DNA of 64,000 bases from Bacillota bacterium (GTDB lineage Bacteria; Bacillota; Clostridia; Acetivibrionales; DTU013), in the NCBI GenBank assembly GCA_023409735.1, contig JAEYRB010000019.1, positions 1 to 64,000 on the forward strand, written 5' to 3'. The translations under genes and the position numbers were made by a program. Under the pieces are notes generated by a model. It saw only the letters and a program-made list of their open reading frames with translations, searched no databases and was not told the origin of the DNA. Below, piece by piece: positions 17,557 to 26,681 of this stretch. Each line of letters starts with the position of its first letter. Within the stretch, counting starts at the first letter, position 1.

Positions 17557-17590
17557 AAAAGGCGAAAACCCGTGAGAATTTTCGCCTTTT
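17557..17590. terminator. bidirectional terminator
   Basis: Perfect 12-bp inverted repeat AAAAGGCGAAAA / TTTTCGCCTTTT with a 10-base loop. It is placed to end the DUF4349 transcript coming from the right; T tracts occur on both sides. Confidence 0.8.
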
Positions 17591-17639
17591 ATGTATAAAA
17601 TATTATATACCTTAGTCCACCGTACCAGGTATGCTTTAC

Positions 17640-17795
17640 ATTGCTTTTCTATATCTTTTCTATATCTCTCCTATTGCTTTTCTAGAGTTTTTACTTTAGC
17701 TTTCCTGCAGTTTTTACTTTAGCATTCCTGTAGCTTTTCTAGAGTTTTTCTACAGCTTATCTATTGTTTTTCCATGTTATCCCATGTTATTCCAT
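17640..17795. repeat. degenerate pyrimidine-rich repeat after the DUF4349 gene
   Basis: Imperfect short repeats such as CTTTTCTAGAGTTTTTACTT and TTTTTACTTTAGC(T/A)TTCCTG recur through about 150 bp immediately after the stop codon. On the coding (minus) sense the tract is purine-rich. It shares the string TTTACTTTAGCT with the similar tract at 28159-28280. Confidence 0.65.
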
Positions 17796-17804
17796 ATCAC
17801 TGAC

Positions 17805-18827
17805 TTACTTCTCTTCCTTAGTATCACCCTTGCTGTCATTTTTCGTAATAGTAACTTTATCATACCTGTTCCTCTGCCTTTTGGGGATTTTTCTGTAAAT
17901 GAAAATGAAAAGCAGAACAAATAACCCTACGACTACCAGAAACGGAATTGCACCAACAATGAATACCAACATATCACCCAGGAATACAACAACATCTTCA
18001 AGGCTTGACTTCAGATGGTCGAGAAGCCTTTCTCCATAAGATAACGTTTTCGGCTTATCATCAAAGCCGGGGTATCTCTCGTTAAGTGTCAGTGTTATTG
18101 TTGACAGCTCAACAAGACTGCTAAGCTTATTAAGATTTCCCGTGAGTCTTTCAATATCCTGCCTTATTTCAGTAAGTCTGCTTTCTATTTTAAATATCTC
18201 ATCCAGATTGTTGATCTTACTTAAGTATGCCTCAAGCTTACCCTGTTCAAGCTTAAGAAGTCGTATTCTTGATTCAGTATCGATATATTGATCGGTTACA
18301 TCCTGCCCATTAATCGATTCATTGTAAACCTCGCCTATTCCTTTAAGGCTGTTCATTACAGAGTCAAATTTATCTTTACTTACTCTTATAACAATTGCAC
18401 CGTTTTTTACTATTTTATAGCCTTCGCTTTCTCTATCATAAATTCTGTCCGAGTTGATGTTTGATTCCTGTATGAATCCGATTCCAAGGATTATTGAACT
18501 GATATTGTTATAAGCATCATCAAAATTATCTACGTTAATTGAAAGGTTTGCACTTCGAATAATTTTTCTCTCATCCAGTATAGCATTAGTAACATTGGCC
18601 GCTGCAGCTGCACTTCCACTACCGGCAAAGGAATCAGCAGCCTGAGGTGCTTCGGCAACCTCAGAGGTAACAACCTCCCTCTCAACCGAATAATCTACAT
18701 CGGATTTAGCCGCTGATGGCATGGCATCGCTTGAATTTTTTGTAGACATTTCACTGCTGCCACAGCCTGCAAATACTGAAATCATAAGTAATACTGCCAG
18801 AATTAGCCCTACAGATCTCTTAAACAT
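17805..18827 (-). CDS. DUF4349 lipoprotein with C-terminal membrane helix
   Basis: A 340-residue surface protein. The signal peptide ends in a lipobox (VFAGC, Cys22), followed by a low-complexity Ser/Ala linker, a DUF4349 domain (about residues 85-275) with a long coiled-coil stretch (about 200-240, alternating Leu/Ile and charged residues), and one membrane helix (about 285-310) before a basic cytoplasmic tail rich in Lys/Arg. Family members are membrane-bound proteins of unknown role. AAGGAGG precedes the ATG. Monocistronic by context, ending at the terminator at 17557-17590. Confidence 0.85.
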   Translation of the reverse strand: MFKRSVGLILAVLLMISVFAGCGSSEMSTKNSSDAMPSAAKSDVDYSVEREVVTSEVAEAPQAADSFAGSGSAAAAANVTNAILDERKIIRSANLSINVDNFDDAYNNISSIILGIGFIQESNINSDRIYDRESEGYKIVKNGAIVIRVSKDKFDSVMNSLKGIGEVYNESINGQDVTDQYIDTESRIRLLKLEQGKLEAYLSKINNLDEIFKIESRLTEIRQDIERLTGNLNKLSSLVELSTITLTLNERYPGFDDKPKTLSYGERLLDHLKSSLEDVVVFLGDMLVFIVGAIPFLVVVGLFVLLFIFIYRKIPKRQRNRYDKVTITKNDSKGDTKEEK

Positions 18828-19367
18828 TTCTCTTCCTCCTTAATCATCTCTATTTATTAGTTTTATAACACATCAGTTCATAGAAATTTTTCGCTTGTGG
18901 AAGCATTCTTCAGCCCCTGCGGTGCGCTTCAAAGCGGCTTTAGTTATATCTTGCCTCCTTATAGATATTAAGACGCAGCACGCAGGCAAAAGTTCCTTTC
19001 CGTATTCTAATGAAACCTTATACTGCAATATGTCTACAGCAATCCAATACTGTAATATATCTTTGTTAATTGTTATGTTTCATTACAAAATCGTTTAATG
19101 TCTTTTCATTTACGTGTATAATATAATAAAGCCTAATCCAAACAATATATTTCTATGTAGAATTTGTGTGAGAATGCGATTTAAATATAAATAGCATAGA
19201 TTAGGAGAATATCGCAGCAACCTTATGTCTACCCCCTTTGCACACTCATAAAATTTGTTAGCGCATAAATTCGTTTAATCGTAACTGAACCCTGAAGACC
19301 CAGACATAGAATTTATCAGGATTAATTTTAAGGGCGGCCGTCCATAGCCGCAGTACAAGGAGGAGTT
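18828..19367. other. divergent intergenic region
   Basis: About 540 bp between the DUF4349 gene and the flavin-reductase pseudogene. No coding sequence is recognised. A small hairpin GCGGC/GCCGC (19334-19351) precedes the strong AAGGAGG of the downstream gene and might affect its translation. Confidence 0.4.
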
Positions 19368-19930
19368 ATGAGGGCATTATGTATCATTGGTAGTCCTAGG
19401 GAAAATGGATGTACCTCCTATATTGCAAGAAAAGCTTTACAGGGTATGATCGATTCCGGAATTGATGTAAAGAGCTACGTACTTGGGACTATGAATATTA
19501 AGTGTTGTACAGGCTGCAAAACCTGTTACAAGACAAGAAAGTGCGTTCAAAGAGTGATATGGATCAGATCATAAACGACCTGTTTGAAGCTGATATTGTG
19601 CTCATAGCCTCTCCCTCGTACTGGGGAGATGTACCAGGACAGTTAAAAGTATTTTTTGATAGATGCACACCACTATGCAATACCGGAGAAGGTGGTACGT
19701 CTGTTCCAAAAGGTAAAATAGGAATATCAATGGCCATTAGAGCCGGGCATCGTCAGGAAGAAACCTTGCATCTTATCAATTGTATTGAGCATTACTTCGG
19801 TCATTTAGAGATAACGCCTGTTGAAAGATACACACTGGAGAGAATTGAGAATATTTCTGACTTCGAAAGTAGGGGTGAAGAGGTAGAGCAAGCCTACCTG
19901 CTTGGAAGGAATATACTTGAGAAGGTTTAA
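19368..19930 (+). pseudogene. NADPH-dependent FMN reductase / flavodoxin-fold protein, frameshifted
   Basis: Iron-sulfur flavoprotein-like NAD(P)H-dependent FMN reductase. The first part (19368 to about 19550) reads MRALCIIGSPRENGCTSYIA, giving the FMN phosphate loop (GSPRENGCTS) and the Cys pair CCTGCKTCYKTRKC. The rest (about 19552-19930) is in the +2 frame and continues the fold: DLFEADIVLIASPSYWGDVPGQLK and FDRCTPLC. One A appears to be missing in the AAA run at 19549-19551; restoring it would give a continuous protein of about 187 residues. Strong AAGGAGG before the ATG. Either a recent inactivating mutation or a sequencing error. The next gene starts 28 bases later, so they are probably one operon. 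Confidence 0.85.
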
Positions 19931-19958
19931 TACAAATACAGCATTGGGGGATCGTTAT

Positions 19959-20378
19959 ATGAATAAGGAGATTGTTTCAAAAGCAGGACAAATCATTGAA
20001 AAAAATACCGGGGTAGGAACATATTGTGTATTAGCTCAGATAGATACTGATGGATACCCTACTGCATCTACAATAACTGCGTCAAAGGCACAGGGTATTA
20101 ATTGGATCACCTTCTGTACCGGGTTAGGCGGAACAAGAACCACGAGAATTGATAGGTGCAGTCGGGCCAGTGTTTGTTTTAATGCTGAAGATTACAATAT
20201 CACCCTTGTTGGCACAATGGAAATACTTACAGATCCCGCTATTAAAAAAGAGATGTGGTACGATGGTCTGAAGAACCATTTTCTTGGACCTGATGATCCA
20301 AATTATTGCGTATTACGTTTCAAATCCGAGCGCTATAACCTTTTGGTAGATTGGAATGAAGCAAGGGGAAGCTTATAA
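19959..20378 (+). CDS. pyridoxamine 5'-phosphate oxidase-like FMN-binding protein
   Basis: A 139-residue split-barrel flavoprotein of the PNPOx-like superfamily: residues about 20-75 (YCVLAQIDTDGYPTASTITA, WITFCTGLGGTRTTRI) form the flavin-binding barrel. Exact substrate is unknown; many such proteins are general stress or flavin reductases. I use the ATG at 19959, with GGGGG 8 bases upstream, rather than the longer frame that overlaps the reductase. Downstream of the flavin reductase gene, so likely a related redox function. A bidirectional terminator follows at 20400. Confidence 0.8.
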   Translation: MNKEIVSKAGQIIEKNTGVGTYCVLAQIDTDGYPTASTITASKAQGINWITFCTGLGGTRTTRIDRCSRASVCFNAEDYNITLVGTMEILTDPAIKKEMWYDGLKNHFLGPDDPNYCVLRFKSERYNLLVDWNEARGSL

Positions 20379-20399
20379 CACTGATCAAGCTGTGTCTGT

Positions 20400-20437
20400 A
20401 GGCCGGTAATGATTTATCCAATCAGTACCGGCCTTTT
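20400..20437. terminator. bidirectional terminator between PNPOx-like and DUF4097 genes
   Basis: Perfect 9-bp stem AGGCCGGTA/TACCGGCCT with a 17-base loop followed by TTTT, placed between two convergent genes. Confidence 0.85.
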
Positions 20438-20440
20438 GCT

Positions 20441-21535
20441 TTACTTTTTATCTATACTAAGACTTCCTGATATAGTAGACACTTTTATCAAGCCCTCTCC
20501 GGCCTTCTTTGCAGCATCCCGGTCCGTTTTGCGTGCATTGGTGAAGGCACAGTCAACATCACCAGAAGAGGTCTTATAGGAATAAGCGAGCTCAGACGTC
20601 TCCGGCAGTATCAAGGTTACTTCTCCTGATGTAGTTGAAGCATTAACCTCATAGTCAAACCTGTCATATTCCAGCTTTATCTCGCCACTGGTAGAGGAAG
20701 CACTTACATTCCCCAAATCACCTGCTAGTTTGATATTTCCGGAGGTAGTCTGAAGCTCTGTGTTTTTTGCTTCAAGGCCATTGGATCGTAATTGCCCTGA
20801 TGTTGAACCAAGTGTAAGATTACTGATGCTTCCATTGACCTCTACATCCCCCGAGGTAGTCTCAAGCTCAGCTTTTTCGGCATTAAGCCTCTCAGATGTA
20901 AATTGGCCGGAAGTTGCACCGAATGCAAAGCTGCTGAAGCTTCCATTGACCTCTACATCTCCCGATGTAGTCTTCGTTACTGCATTGTCTGAAGTTAACT
21001 CCGGTGCAATAAGGCTTCCTGAAGTAGCTGTATAGCTAAAATCCTTTAGAGTATATTCCTCCACCTTTGTATCCGCAGATGTAGTATTTATTATCATGCT
21101 TCCATTAAACCGGCGTGGTACATAAACGTCCAGCTTTAATGTACTGCTGAAGGTTGAAATATTTACATCTTCTCCATAATCAACAACAATTTCCATACTG
21201 CCGTTATTCTTAATTACCTTGAGGCTTCGCTCAGAGGCGTTAAGGAAGCTTGTATAGCTGCCTGAGAATTTAGCAGTAACCTCATCTGCATCAGTATTTA
21301 TAACATGTATATCCTCACATGTAGTTTTGATCTTAATAGTTTCAACACCATCCAGCTTCTCTGTTTTTTCCTCGTCCACACTTTTTTCTATTTTATCCTT
21401 CATGTTTGTGGTGTCAAAGCCTTTTATACTATTATCTCCCGAGATAATATAGTAAGCTATGGCTGCAACTGCTGCCAACAATACTACCAATGCGATAACA
21501 ATTGCTAAGATTCTTGAATTAAAACTTCTATTCAT
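20441..21535 (-). CDS. DUF4097-type beta-repeat membrane-anchored protein
   Basis: A 364-residue protein with one N-terminal membrane helix (about 9-32) and a long extracytoplasmic beta-rich region. The region is built of repeats of about 20 residues with the motif (T/S)TSG(D/E/Q/S)(V/I/L), for example TTSGDVEVNGS twice and TSGQ(F/L), typical of the DUF4097 right-handed beta-helix family. The two copies of TTSGDVEVNGS are nearly identical at DNA level, which suggests recent internal duplication. DUF4097 genes often stand beside PadR and DUF1700 genes; neither is present here. GGGAG precedes the ATG. Function unknown; an adhesin or envelope-stress role would be speculation. Confidence 0.83.
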   Translation of the reverse strand: MNRSFNSRILAIVIALVVLLAAVAAIAYYIISGDNSIKGFDTTNMKDKIEKSVDEEKTEKLDGVETIKIKTTCEDIHVINTDADEVTAKFSGSYTSFLNASERSLKVIKNNGSMEIVVDYGEDVNISTFSSTLKLDVYVPRRFNGSMIINTTSADTKVEEYTLKDFSYTATSGSLIAPELTSDNAVTKTTSGDVEVNGSFSSFAFGATSGQFTSERLNAEKAELETTSGDVEVNGSISNLTLGSTSGQLRSNGLEAKNTELQTTSGNIKLAGDLGNVSASSTSGEIKLEYDRFDYEVNASTTSGEVTLILPETSELAYSYKTSSGDVDCAFTNARKTDRDAAKKAGEGLIKVSTISGSLSIDKK

Positions 21536-21723
21536 TTTACTCGCTCCCGCTTTGTTAATTTTGCACAGAAGGCTGCTCTAGCCCTATTCACAGTCATAAT
21601 GTACTTACTGCGCTATACAATTACATATAAGTATACTATTTAGCGGTCGTTATGTCTGAAACCTCGGTATCAGGATAATTTACTGATGTCTGCGCCAACC
21701 AGTGACGTTGAGCAACTATTTAA

Positions 21724-21755
21724 AAGGGTGAAGATCTTTATTGACCTTCACCCTT
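21724..21755 (-). terminator. terminator of the EF-G-like gene
   Basis: Perfect 10-bp stem AAGGGTGAAG/CTTCACCCTT with a 12-base loop; TTTT follows on the minus strand. Located about 55 bp past the stop codon. Confidence 0.82.
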
Positions 21756-21810
21756 AAAGTATGTCTGTATTATTTGAGTTTGCTCTGATCACGGCTGCGA
21801 AGCTTCTGTT

Positions 21811-23901
21811 TTATTCCTCGTCATCATCGTCAGTCATAGTCTTCTTAGCCTCATCTATTACCTTCTGAGCAATTATTGACGGTGCTTCCTCATAGCGATC
21901 AAACTTCTGAGTAAAATAACCTCTGCCCTGTGTCATGGACCTTAAGTCATTGGCATATTTAAACATCTCAGCTGTAGGAACATCAGCTACAACCTGCTGC
22001 AGTCCGCCATCCTGAGGATTCATTCCCAGGATTCTTCCCCTTCTCTTATTGAGGTCACCTATTATGTCGCCCATGTAGCTGTCCGGTATATAAACCTCAA
22101 CATGGCTTATAGGCTCAAGGAGAACAGGATTAGCCAAAGGAAGTCCTTTCTTGTATGCAAGGCGTGCTGCTATCTTAAACGCCATTTCCGACGAGTCAAC
22201 ATCGTGATAAGAACCGTCAACGAGAGTAGCCTTAAGATTCACAACCGGATATCCTGCAAGTACTCCGTGTGGTATTGCCTCGCGAAGTCCCTTTTCAACT
22301 GCAGGATGGTACTGCTTTGGTACAGAACCACCGAATATATTTACATCAAACACGAGATCTTCTTCATCACCATGCTCAAATTCAACCCATACATGTCCAT
22401 ACTGTCCATGTCCGCCTGATTGCTTCTTATGCTTTCCTTCAACCTTGACCTTTTTCTTGATAGTCTCTCTATATGGGACCTTCGGATCAATGAGGTTGAC
22501 AGAAACACCAAACTTAGCTTTAAGCTTACTTACAATAACATCAAGGTGCTGTTCGCCAACTCCGGATATTATGGTCTGATGAGTTTCAGTATTGATCGCT
22601 ACCTTAAAGGTAGGATCCTCATCCTGAAGTTTTGTAAGGCCTGAGCTTATCTTCTCCTCATCACCCTTTGCCTTTGGCTCAACAGCAAGTGAGAGTTCGG
22701 GCTCAGGATATACTATTTTATCCAGAACGACTGGGTTTGCCTGGTCGCACAAGGTATCATTGGTATTCGTATACTGAAGCTTTGCAACACCTCCGATGTC
22801 GCCCGCAATAAGCTTGTCAACCGGAATTTGCTTCTTGCCTCTAAGTGAAAATACCTGAGCGATCTTCTCAGTTTTCTCAGCAGTAGAATTATAAACAACT
22901 GAATCTGATTTAAATATGCCCGAATATACCTTGAATATAGAAATTTTACCTACAAACGGGTCGGCTATAGTTTTGAAAACAAGTGCTGAAAGCTTCTCAT
23001 CAGCAGCTGCCTTAAGCTCAACCACATCACTCGTTCCCGGCTTAACAGCCTTTACGATCGGATTTGCAGCCGGTGATGGCAGATATTCTACAATTGCATC
23101 CATAAGTGACTTGACGCCAAGGTTCTGGAATGCTGCTCCACAGAACACCGGTGCTATAGAGCCGTCAGCTATTCCCGATTTGAGACCCTTCCCGATTTCT
23201 TCTGCTGTAAAGGCCTCACCTTCAAAGAATTTTTCCATAAGCTCTTCGCTGGTCTCAGCTATAGCTTCATTAATAGCGTCCTTAATTTCAGAAATTTTAT
23301 CATTTAAACCGGCAGGAATTGCTGTATCTACCAGCTTATCCTTGTCGAACTTTTTCGCGGTCATATTAATAACATCAACATAGCCGGTGAATTTTTCACC
23401 TTCTACTATAGGCAATTGGAATGCTATAACGCTTTTTCCAAAAGTATTGACTAACTGATTATATACTTCAAAGAAATTAGCGTTTTCTTCGTCCATCTTG
23501 CTCACATAAAAAATTTTAGGAATTCCCTGTTCCTTTGCATAAGCCCAGGACTTTTCTGTACCTACTGCCACTCCGCCCTTTGCCGGAAGCAATATTACCG
23601 CACCATCAGCTACCCTTATGCCTTGCTTGACTTCCCCAACAAAGTCAAAGTAACCGGGTGTGTCGATAATGTTAATTTTGCAATCCTTCCACTCACAAGG
23701 TGCAATTGATGTGCTGAGTGTAATCTTTCTCTTGATTTCCTCAGGGTCATAATCCATAGTTGTAGTGCCATCATTTACCTTGCCGAATCTGTCCAATACA
23801 CCGGTGTTATACAACATAGCCTCTGCGAGAGTCGTTTTACCTGCCCCTCCATGTGACATAAGGCACACATTTCGGAGCATTTCCACAGTATAATCTTTCA
23901 T
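21811..23901 (-). CDS. EF-G-like translation GTPase (second EF-G paralogue)
   Basis: A 696-residue protein with all five EF-G domains, but of the EF-G-like type. The P-loop is SHGGAGKTT (16-24) instead of AHIDAGKTT, the G3 motif is DTPGYFDF with Tyr84 replacing the catalytic His of DTPGH, and the G4 motif is SKMD (134-137) instead of NKMD. Domain IV has the usual SGGHGQYGHVWVEFE. Such paralogues occur in Clostridia, Thermotoga and Thermus (EF-G-2) beside the canonical EF-G; their role in translocation is not settled. AAGGGGG precedes the ATG. Single gene, own terminator. Confidence 0.9.
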   Translation of the reverse strand: MKDYTVEMLRNVCLMSHGGAGKTTLAEAMLYNTGVLDRFGKVNDGTTTMDYDPEEIKRKITLSTSIAPCEWKDCKINIIDTPGYFDFVGEVKQGIRVADGAVILLPAKGGVAVGTEKSWAYAKEQGIPKIFYVSKMDEENANFFEVYNQLVNTFGKSVIAFQLPIVEGEKFTGYVDVINMTAKKFDKDKLVDTAIPAGLNDKISEIKDAINEAIAETSEELMEKFFEGEAFTAEEIGKGLKSGIADGSIAPVFCGAAFQNLGVKSLMDAIVEYLPSPAANPIVKAVKPGTSDVVELKAAADEKLSALVFKTIADPFVGKISIFKVYSGIFKSDSVVYNSTAEKTEKIAQVFSLRGKKQIPVDKLIAGDIGGVAKLQYTNTNDTLCDQANPVVLDKIVYPEPELSLAVEPKAKGDEEKISSGLTKLQDEDPTFKVAINTETHQTIISGVGEQHLDVIVSKLKAKFGVSVNLIDPKVPYRETIKKKVKVEGKHKKQSGGHGQYGHVWVEFEHGDEEDLVFDVNIFGGSVPKQYHPAVEKGLREAIPHGVLAGYPVVNLKATLVDGSYHDVDSSEMAFKIAARLAYKKGLPLANPVLLEPISHVEVYIPDSYMGDIIGDLNKRRGRILGMNPQDGGLQQVVADVPTAEMFKYANDLRSMTQGRGYFTQKFDRYEEAPSIIAQKVIDEAKKTMTDDDDEE

Positions 23902-24157
23902 ATGAATTCCCCCTTGTTATAATAGCTGCGTGATTTATTTTACCTAAATAATAGCAAAATCATTCAAGAGTTTGGGAATTAGTCCGACACAACATGTAAA
24001 GGTATAGCAAATATGAACTTTTCAGGGCGTTACCTTTTCTATTATATCACAAGTTAACATCAGTTCAACATTTTTATTATTCGCGCTCATCTGGTATTAC
24101 TTGTAAAATTAATTATCACATCTTTTCAGTTATTTTAATTAGTAGATTAAGCGTTAC

Positions 24158-24189
24158 ATCATCTGATTTAGGTTATACAATCAGATGAT
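24158..24189. repeat. 11-bp perfect inverted repeat
   Basis: ATCATCTGATT (24158-24168) and AATCAGATGAT (24179-24189) around a 10-base loop. No T tract follows, so an operator or a mRNA hairpin rather than a terminator. Confidence 0.6.
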
Positions 24190-24262
24190 TAGTTTCACAT
24201 ACCTCCAGCAATTTATTCCTTGTAGAAACATCTGCTGTTTTCCGGTATGCATGCCCTTTTCC

Positions 24263-24291
24263 TTGACATTTACACGATTACATTGTAAATT
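24263..24291 (+). promoter_or_regulatory. candidate promoter and operator of the aro operon
   Basis: TTGACA (24263-24268), 17-bp spacer, TAAATT (24286-24291). The spacer and both boxes are overlapped by an inverted repeat ATTTACA (24268-24274) / TGTAAAT (24284-24290) with 9-bp spacing, an arrangement expected for a repressor site. The binding factor is not known. Confidence 0.5.
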
Positions 24292-24441
24292 TATATCAAA
24301 ATCAACATCCATCAGGCCTTTGACTTGATTGACTTGCTGGAAATATGGCAAATGCATGCAGGTGATAAAGCCAAATAATATGGAGGACTGATTTTAACTG
24401 CAGAATGGTAAAACGGAAGAACGGAAACCAGAAACATGCAT

Positions 24442-24470
24442 AGGTATACTCTTTATGTGTAAGTATACCT
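24442..24470 (+). promoter_or_regulatory. leader inverted repeat before aroF
   Basis: AGGTATACT (24442-24450) / AGTATACCT (24462-24470), 9-bp perfect arms and an 11-base spacer, about 45 bp before the aroF start codon. Could be an RNA hairpin or a second operator. Confidence 0.45.
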
Positions 24471-24516
24471 CGTAGATTTAGTCTATTGATTAGAAACGGC
24501 AGAAAGGAAGATAAGC

Positions 24517-25545
24517 ATGATTATTGTAATGAAACCGGGCACTCAGGAAAACGACATCCTGGAGATCTCAAAGGTACTTGAGACTCTTGGTCTCGGAGTG
24601 CACATATCAAAGGGTACTGAAAGAACTATTATAGGCATAATAGGGGATAAAAGGCTTTTGCATGATGTTCCGCTTGAGCTTATGCCGGGAGTTGATAAGC
24701 TTGTGCCAATAATGGAAAGCTATAAGCTGGCAAGCAAGTCTTTCAGCCCGGAACCCAGCATCATTGATGTCAAAGGTGTAAAGATAGGCGGCAAGGAATT
24801 AGCTATGATAGCAGGTCCTTGTGCTATAGAAAGCCTTGAGCAGATAATGTCCGCAGCACATGCGGTAAAAAAGGCCGGAGCTAAAATATTAAGAGGCGGC
24901 GCCTTTAAACCAAGAACTTCACCATATTCTTTTCAGGGGCTCGAAGAGGACGGCCTTAAAATGCTAAAGGAAGCCGGTGACGCTACAGGCCTTGTCACAA
25001 TAACTGAGGTTATAAGCGAAAAATCTATAGAGCTTTCGGATAAATATGTAGATATGTTTCAGATCGGCGCCCGAAACTCTCAGAACTTCTACCTTCTCAG
25101 GGAAATCGGCCGAACAGGTAAGCCGGTACTGTTAAAAAGAGGACCTTCAACAACTATAGACGAATGGCTTAACGCCGCTGAATATATAATGAGCGAGGGC
25201 AATTATAATGTAGTACTTTGCGAGAGAGGCATAAGAACCTTTGAAACTGCTACAAGGAACACCTTGGACATAAGCGCGATACCTGTAGTTAAGGGCACCA
25301 GTCATTTACCCATAATAGTTGACCCTAGTCATGCTGCAGGTAAAACACAATATATATTGTCCCTCTCTAGAGCAGCCATCGCAGCAGGAGCGGACGGACT
25401 TATAATTGAGGTACACCCCAATCCGAGATGTGCCCTTTCAGATGCATCGCAGCAGCTTTCACCGAATGATTACGATAGCTTATGCAAGGATATATCTAAA
25501 ATTGCTGAAATAGTAGGAAGAGAGTTTAAGTATGATGCCGAATAA
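24517..25545 (+). CDS. aroF: 3-deoxy-7-phosphoheptulonate (DAHP) synthase with N-terminal regulatory domain
   Basis: First enzyme of the shikimate pathway (phosphoenolpyruvate + erythrose 4-phosphate). 342 residues: N-terminal ferredoxin-like regulatory domain (1-75), as in the Thermotoga-type AroA-I-beta enzyme inhibited by aromatic amino acids, then the TIM barrel with AGPCAIES (about 89-96), RGGAFKPRTSPYSFQG, QIGARNSQNF, KRGPSTT and PVVKGTSHLPIIVDPSHAAG. AAAGGAAG precedes the ATG. It overlaps tyrA by 14 bp, so aroF, tyrA and aroA form one operon for the front and end steps of phenylalanine/tyrosine synthesis. Confidence 0.95.
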   Translation: MIIVMKPGTQENDILEISKVLETLGLGVHISKGTERTIIGIIGDKRLLHDVPLELMPGVDKLVPIMESYKLASKSFSPEPSIIDVKGVKIGGKELAMIAGPCAIESLEQIMSAAHAVKKAGAKILRGGAFKPRTSPYSFQGLEEDGLKMLKEAGDATGLVTITEVISEKSIELSDKYVDMFQIGARNSQNFYLLREIGRTGKPVLLKRGPSTTIDEWLNAAEYIMSEGNYNVVLCERGIRTFETATRNTLDISAIPVVKGTSHLPIIVDPSHAAGKTQYILSLSRAAIAAGADGLIIEVHPNPRCALSDASQQLSPNDYDSLCKDISKIAEIVGREFKYDAE

Positions 25546-26632
25546 CATAACTATTATCGGACTTGGATTAATAGGTGGTTCCATTGCCAGGGCACTTTAT
25601 GATAAGCTTGGTATTCGGAGCATAACGGCTATAGACTCAAATAAGGCTTCATTAGAAAACGCAATACGTGACGGAGTGATCTCAAAGGGGTACACTGATC
25701 TGGATAGCAGCATTTATACCTCTGATATTATTTTCCTCTGCACACCTGTTTCACAAACAATAAATTATATTGATAAAATAGCACCTTCTGTCTCTGATAG
25801 ATGTATAATAACAGATGTATGCAGTACAAAGGATCAGATAATTAAGCATGTTGAAGCAATGAGTAATCCCCCCTGCTTTATAGGCGGTCATCCTATGGCC
25901 GGTACTGAAAAATCAGGGTACGAGAATAGCTTCTCTCATCTTTTTGAAAATGCATATTATGTTCTGACCCCTTGTTCCCACGCAGCATCACAGGCACTTA
26001 ATATTCTGTCAGATATCATAGAAAGGCTTGGAGCTATTCCAATAATAATGCAATCAGGTGAACATGATAAGATTACCGGAAGTATAAGCCATCTTCCGCA
26101 TATTATAGCTGCTGCACTTGTAAATCTGGTAAACAGGCTCGACAGCGGTGACGGCAGAATGCAGACATTAGCCGCGGGAGGCTTTAAGGACATTACACGT
26201 ATTGCTTCTTCTGATCCTGAGATGTGGCAAAACATAGTTTTGAGCAATAAGGAACAGCTTTTGGAGTTAACTGAATTTTTTAAACATTCAATAGATGAAT
26301 TTAATAAAATTCTCAAAAGAGAAGATGCTGATGGAATATATAACTATTTTAGTAAGGCACGCCAATATCGGGACTCAATATCATCAAGGCCAACCGGCCT
26401 TCTGCAGCCTTTGTACAGACTTGTTGTTGACGTTGAGGATAAACCTGGAATTATTGGTGAAATAGCAACTCTTTTAGGTAATCATAATATTAATATTAAG
26501 AACATACATGTTACAAACAGCAGAGAGTTCGAGCAGGGCTGTCTAATTATCGCCCTTCATGACCTGGCAAGTGTTGAAACCGCTTTTAATACACTTGTTA
26601 GAACAGGCTACAAGGTGTATAGAGATAAATGA
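25532..26632 (+). CDS. tyrA: prephenate dehydrogenase with C-terminal ACT domain
   Basis: NAD(P)-dependent conversion of prephenate to 4-hydroxyphenylpyruvate for tyrosine. 366 residues: N-terminal Rossmann domain with IIGLGLIGGS (about 8-17), conserved FIGGHPMAGTEKSGYENS containing the catalytic His and substrate residues, helical dimer domain (about 170-280), and an ACT regulatory domain (about 293-365; DVEDKPGIIGEIATLL) for tyrosine feedback. The start overlaps aroF by 14 bp (ATGATG); either ATG could be used. Confidence 0.95.
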   Translation: MMPNNITIIGLGLIGGSIARALYDKLGIRSITAIDSNKASLENAIRDGVISKGYTDLDSSIYTSDIIFLCTPVSQTINYIDKIAPSVSDRCIITDVCSTKDQIIKHVEAMSNPPCFIGGHPMAGTEKSGYENSFSHLFENAYYVLTPCSHAASQALNILSDIIERLGAIPIIMQSGEHDKITGSISHLPHIIAAALVNLVNRLDSGDGRMQTLAAGGFKDITRIASSDPEMWQNIVLSNKEQLLELTEFFKHSIDEFNKILKREDADGIYNYFSKARQYRDSISSRPTGLLQPLYRLVVDVEDKPGIIGEIATLLGNHNINIKNIHVTNSREFEQGCLIIALHDLASVETAFNTLVRTGYKVYRDK

Positions 26633-26681
26633 GATGGGCTTCAACAGCAGACAGAAGTAAAAATACTTTGGGGGGATGTCA

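Larger units (their letters stand above)
23902..24516. other. divergent intergenic region upstream of the aro operon
   Basis: Regulatory region of about 615 bp without a gene. It contains three inverted repeats (24158-24189, 24268-24290, 24442-24470) listed separately and a promoter-like sequence. No T-box motif (conserved GGGTGGNACCGCG) is seen. Confidence 0.55.

Noticed and set aside
19541..19560. Programmed frameshift in the flavin reductase
   Set aside because: No slippery heptamer of the A-AAA-AAG or X-XXY-YYZ type and no downstream stem; a simple one-base loss is more likely.
24263..24291. TyrR-type box upstream of aroF
   Set aside because: The arms are in the opposite order (TTTACA first, TGTAAA last) and TyrR is a gamma-proteobacterial regulator; only a generic inverted repeat is claimed.
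23902..24516. T-box riboswitch before the aro operon
   Set aside because: The conserved T-box sequence and the antiterminator/terminator pair are absent.
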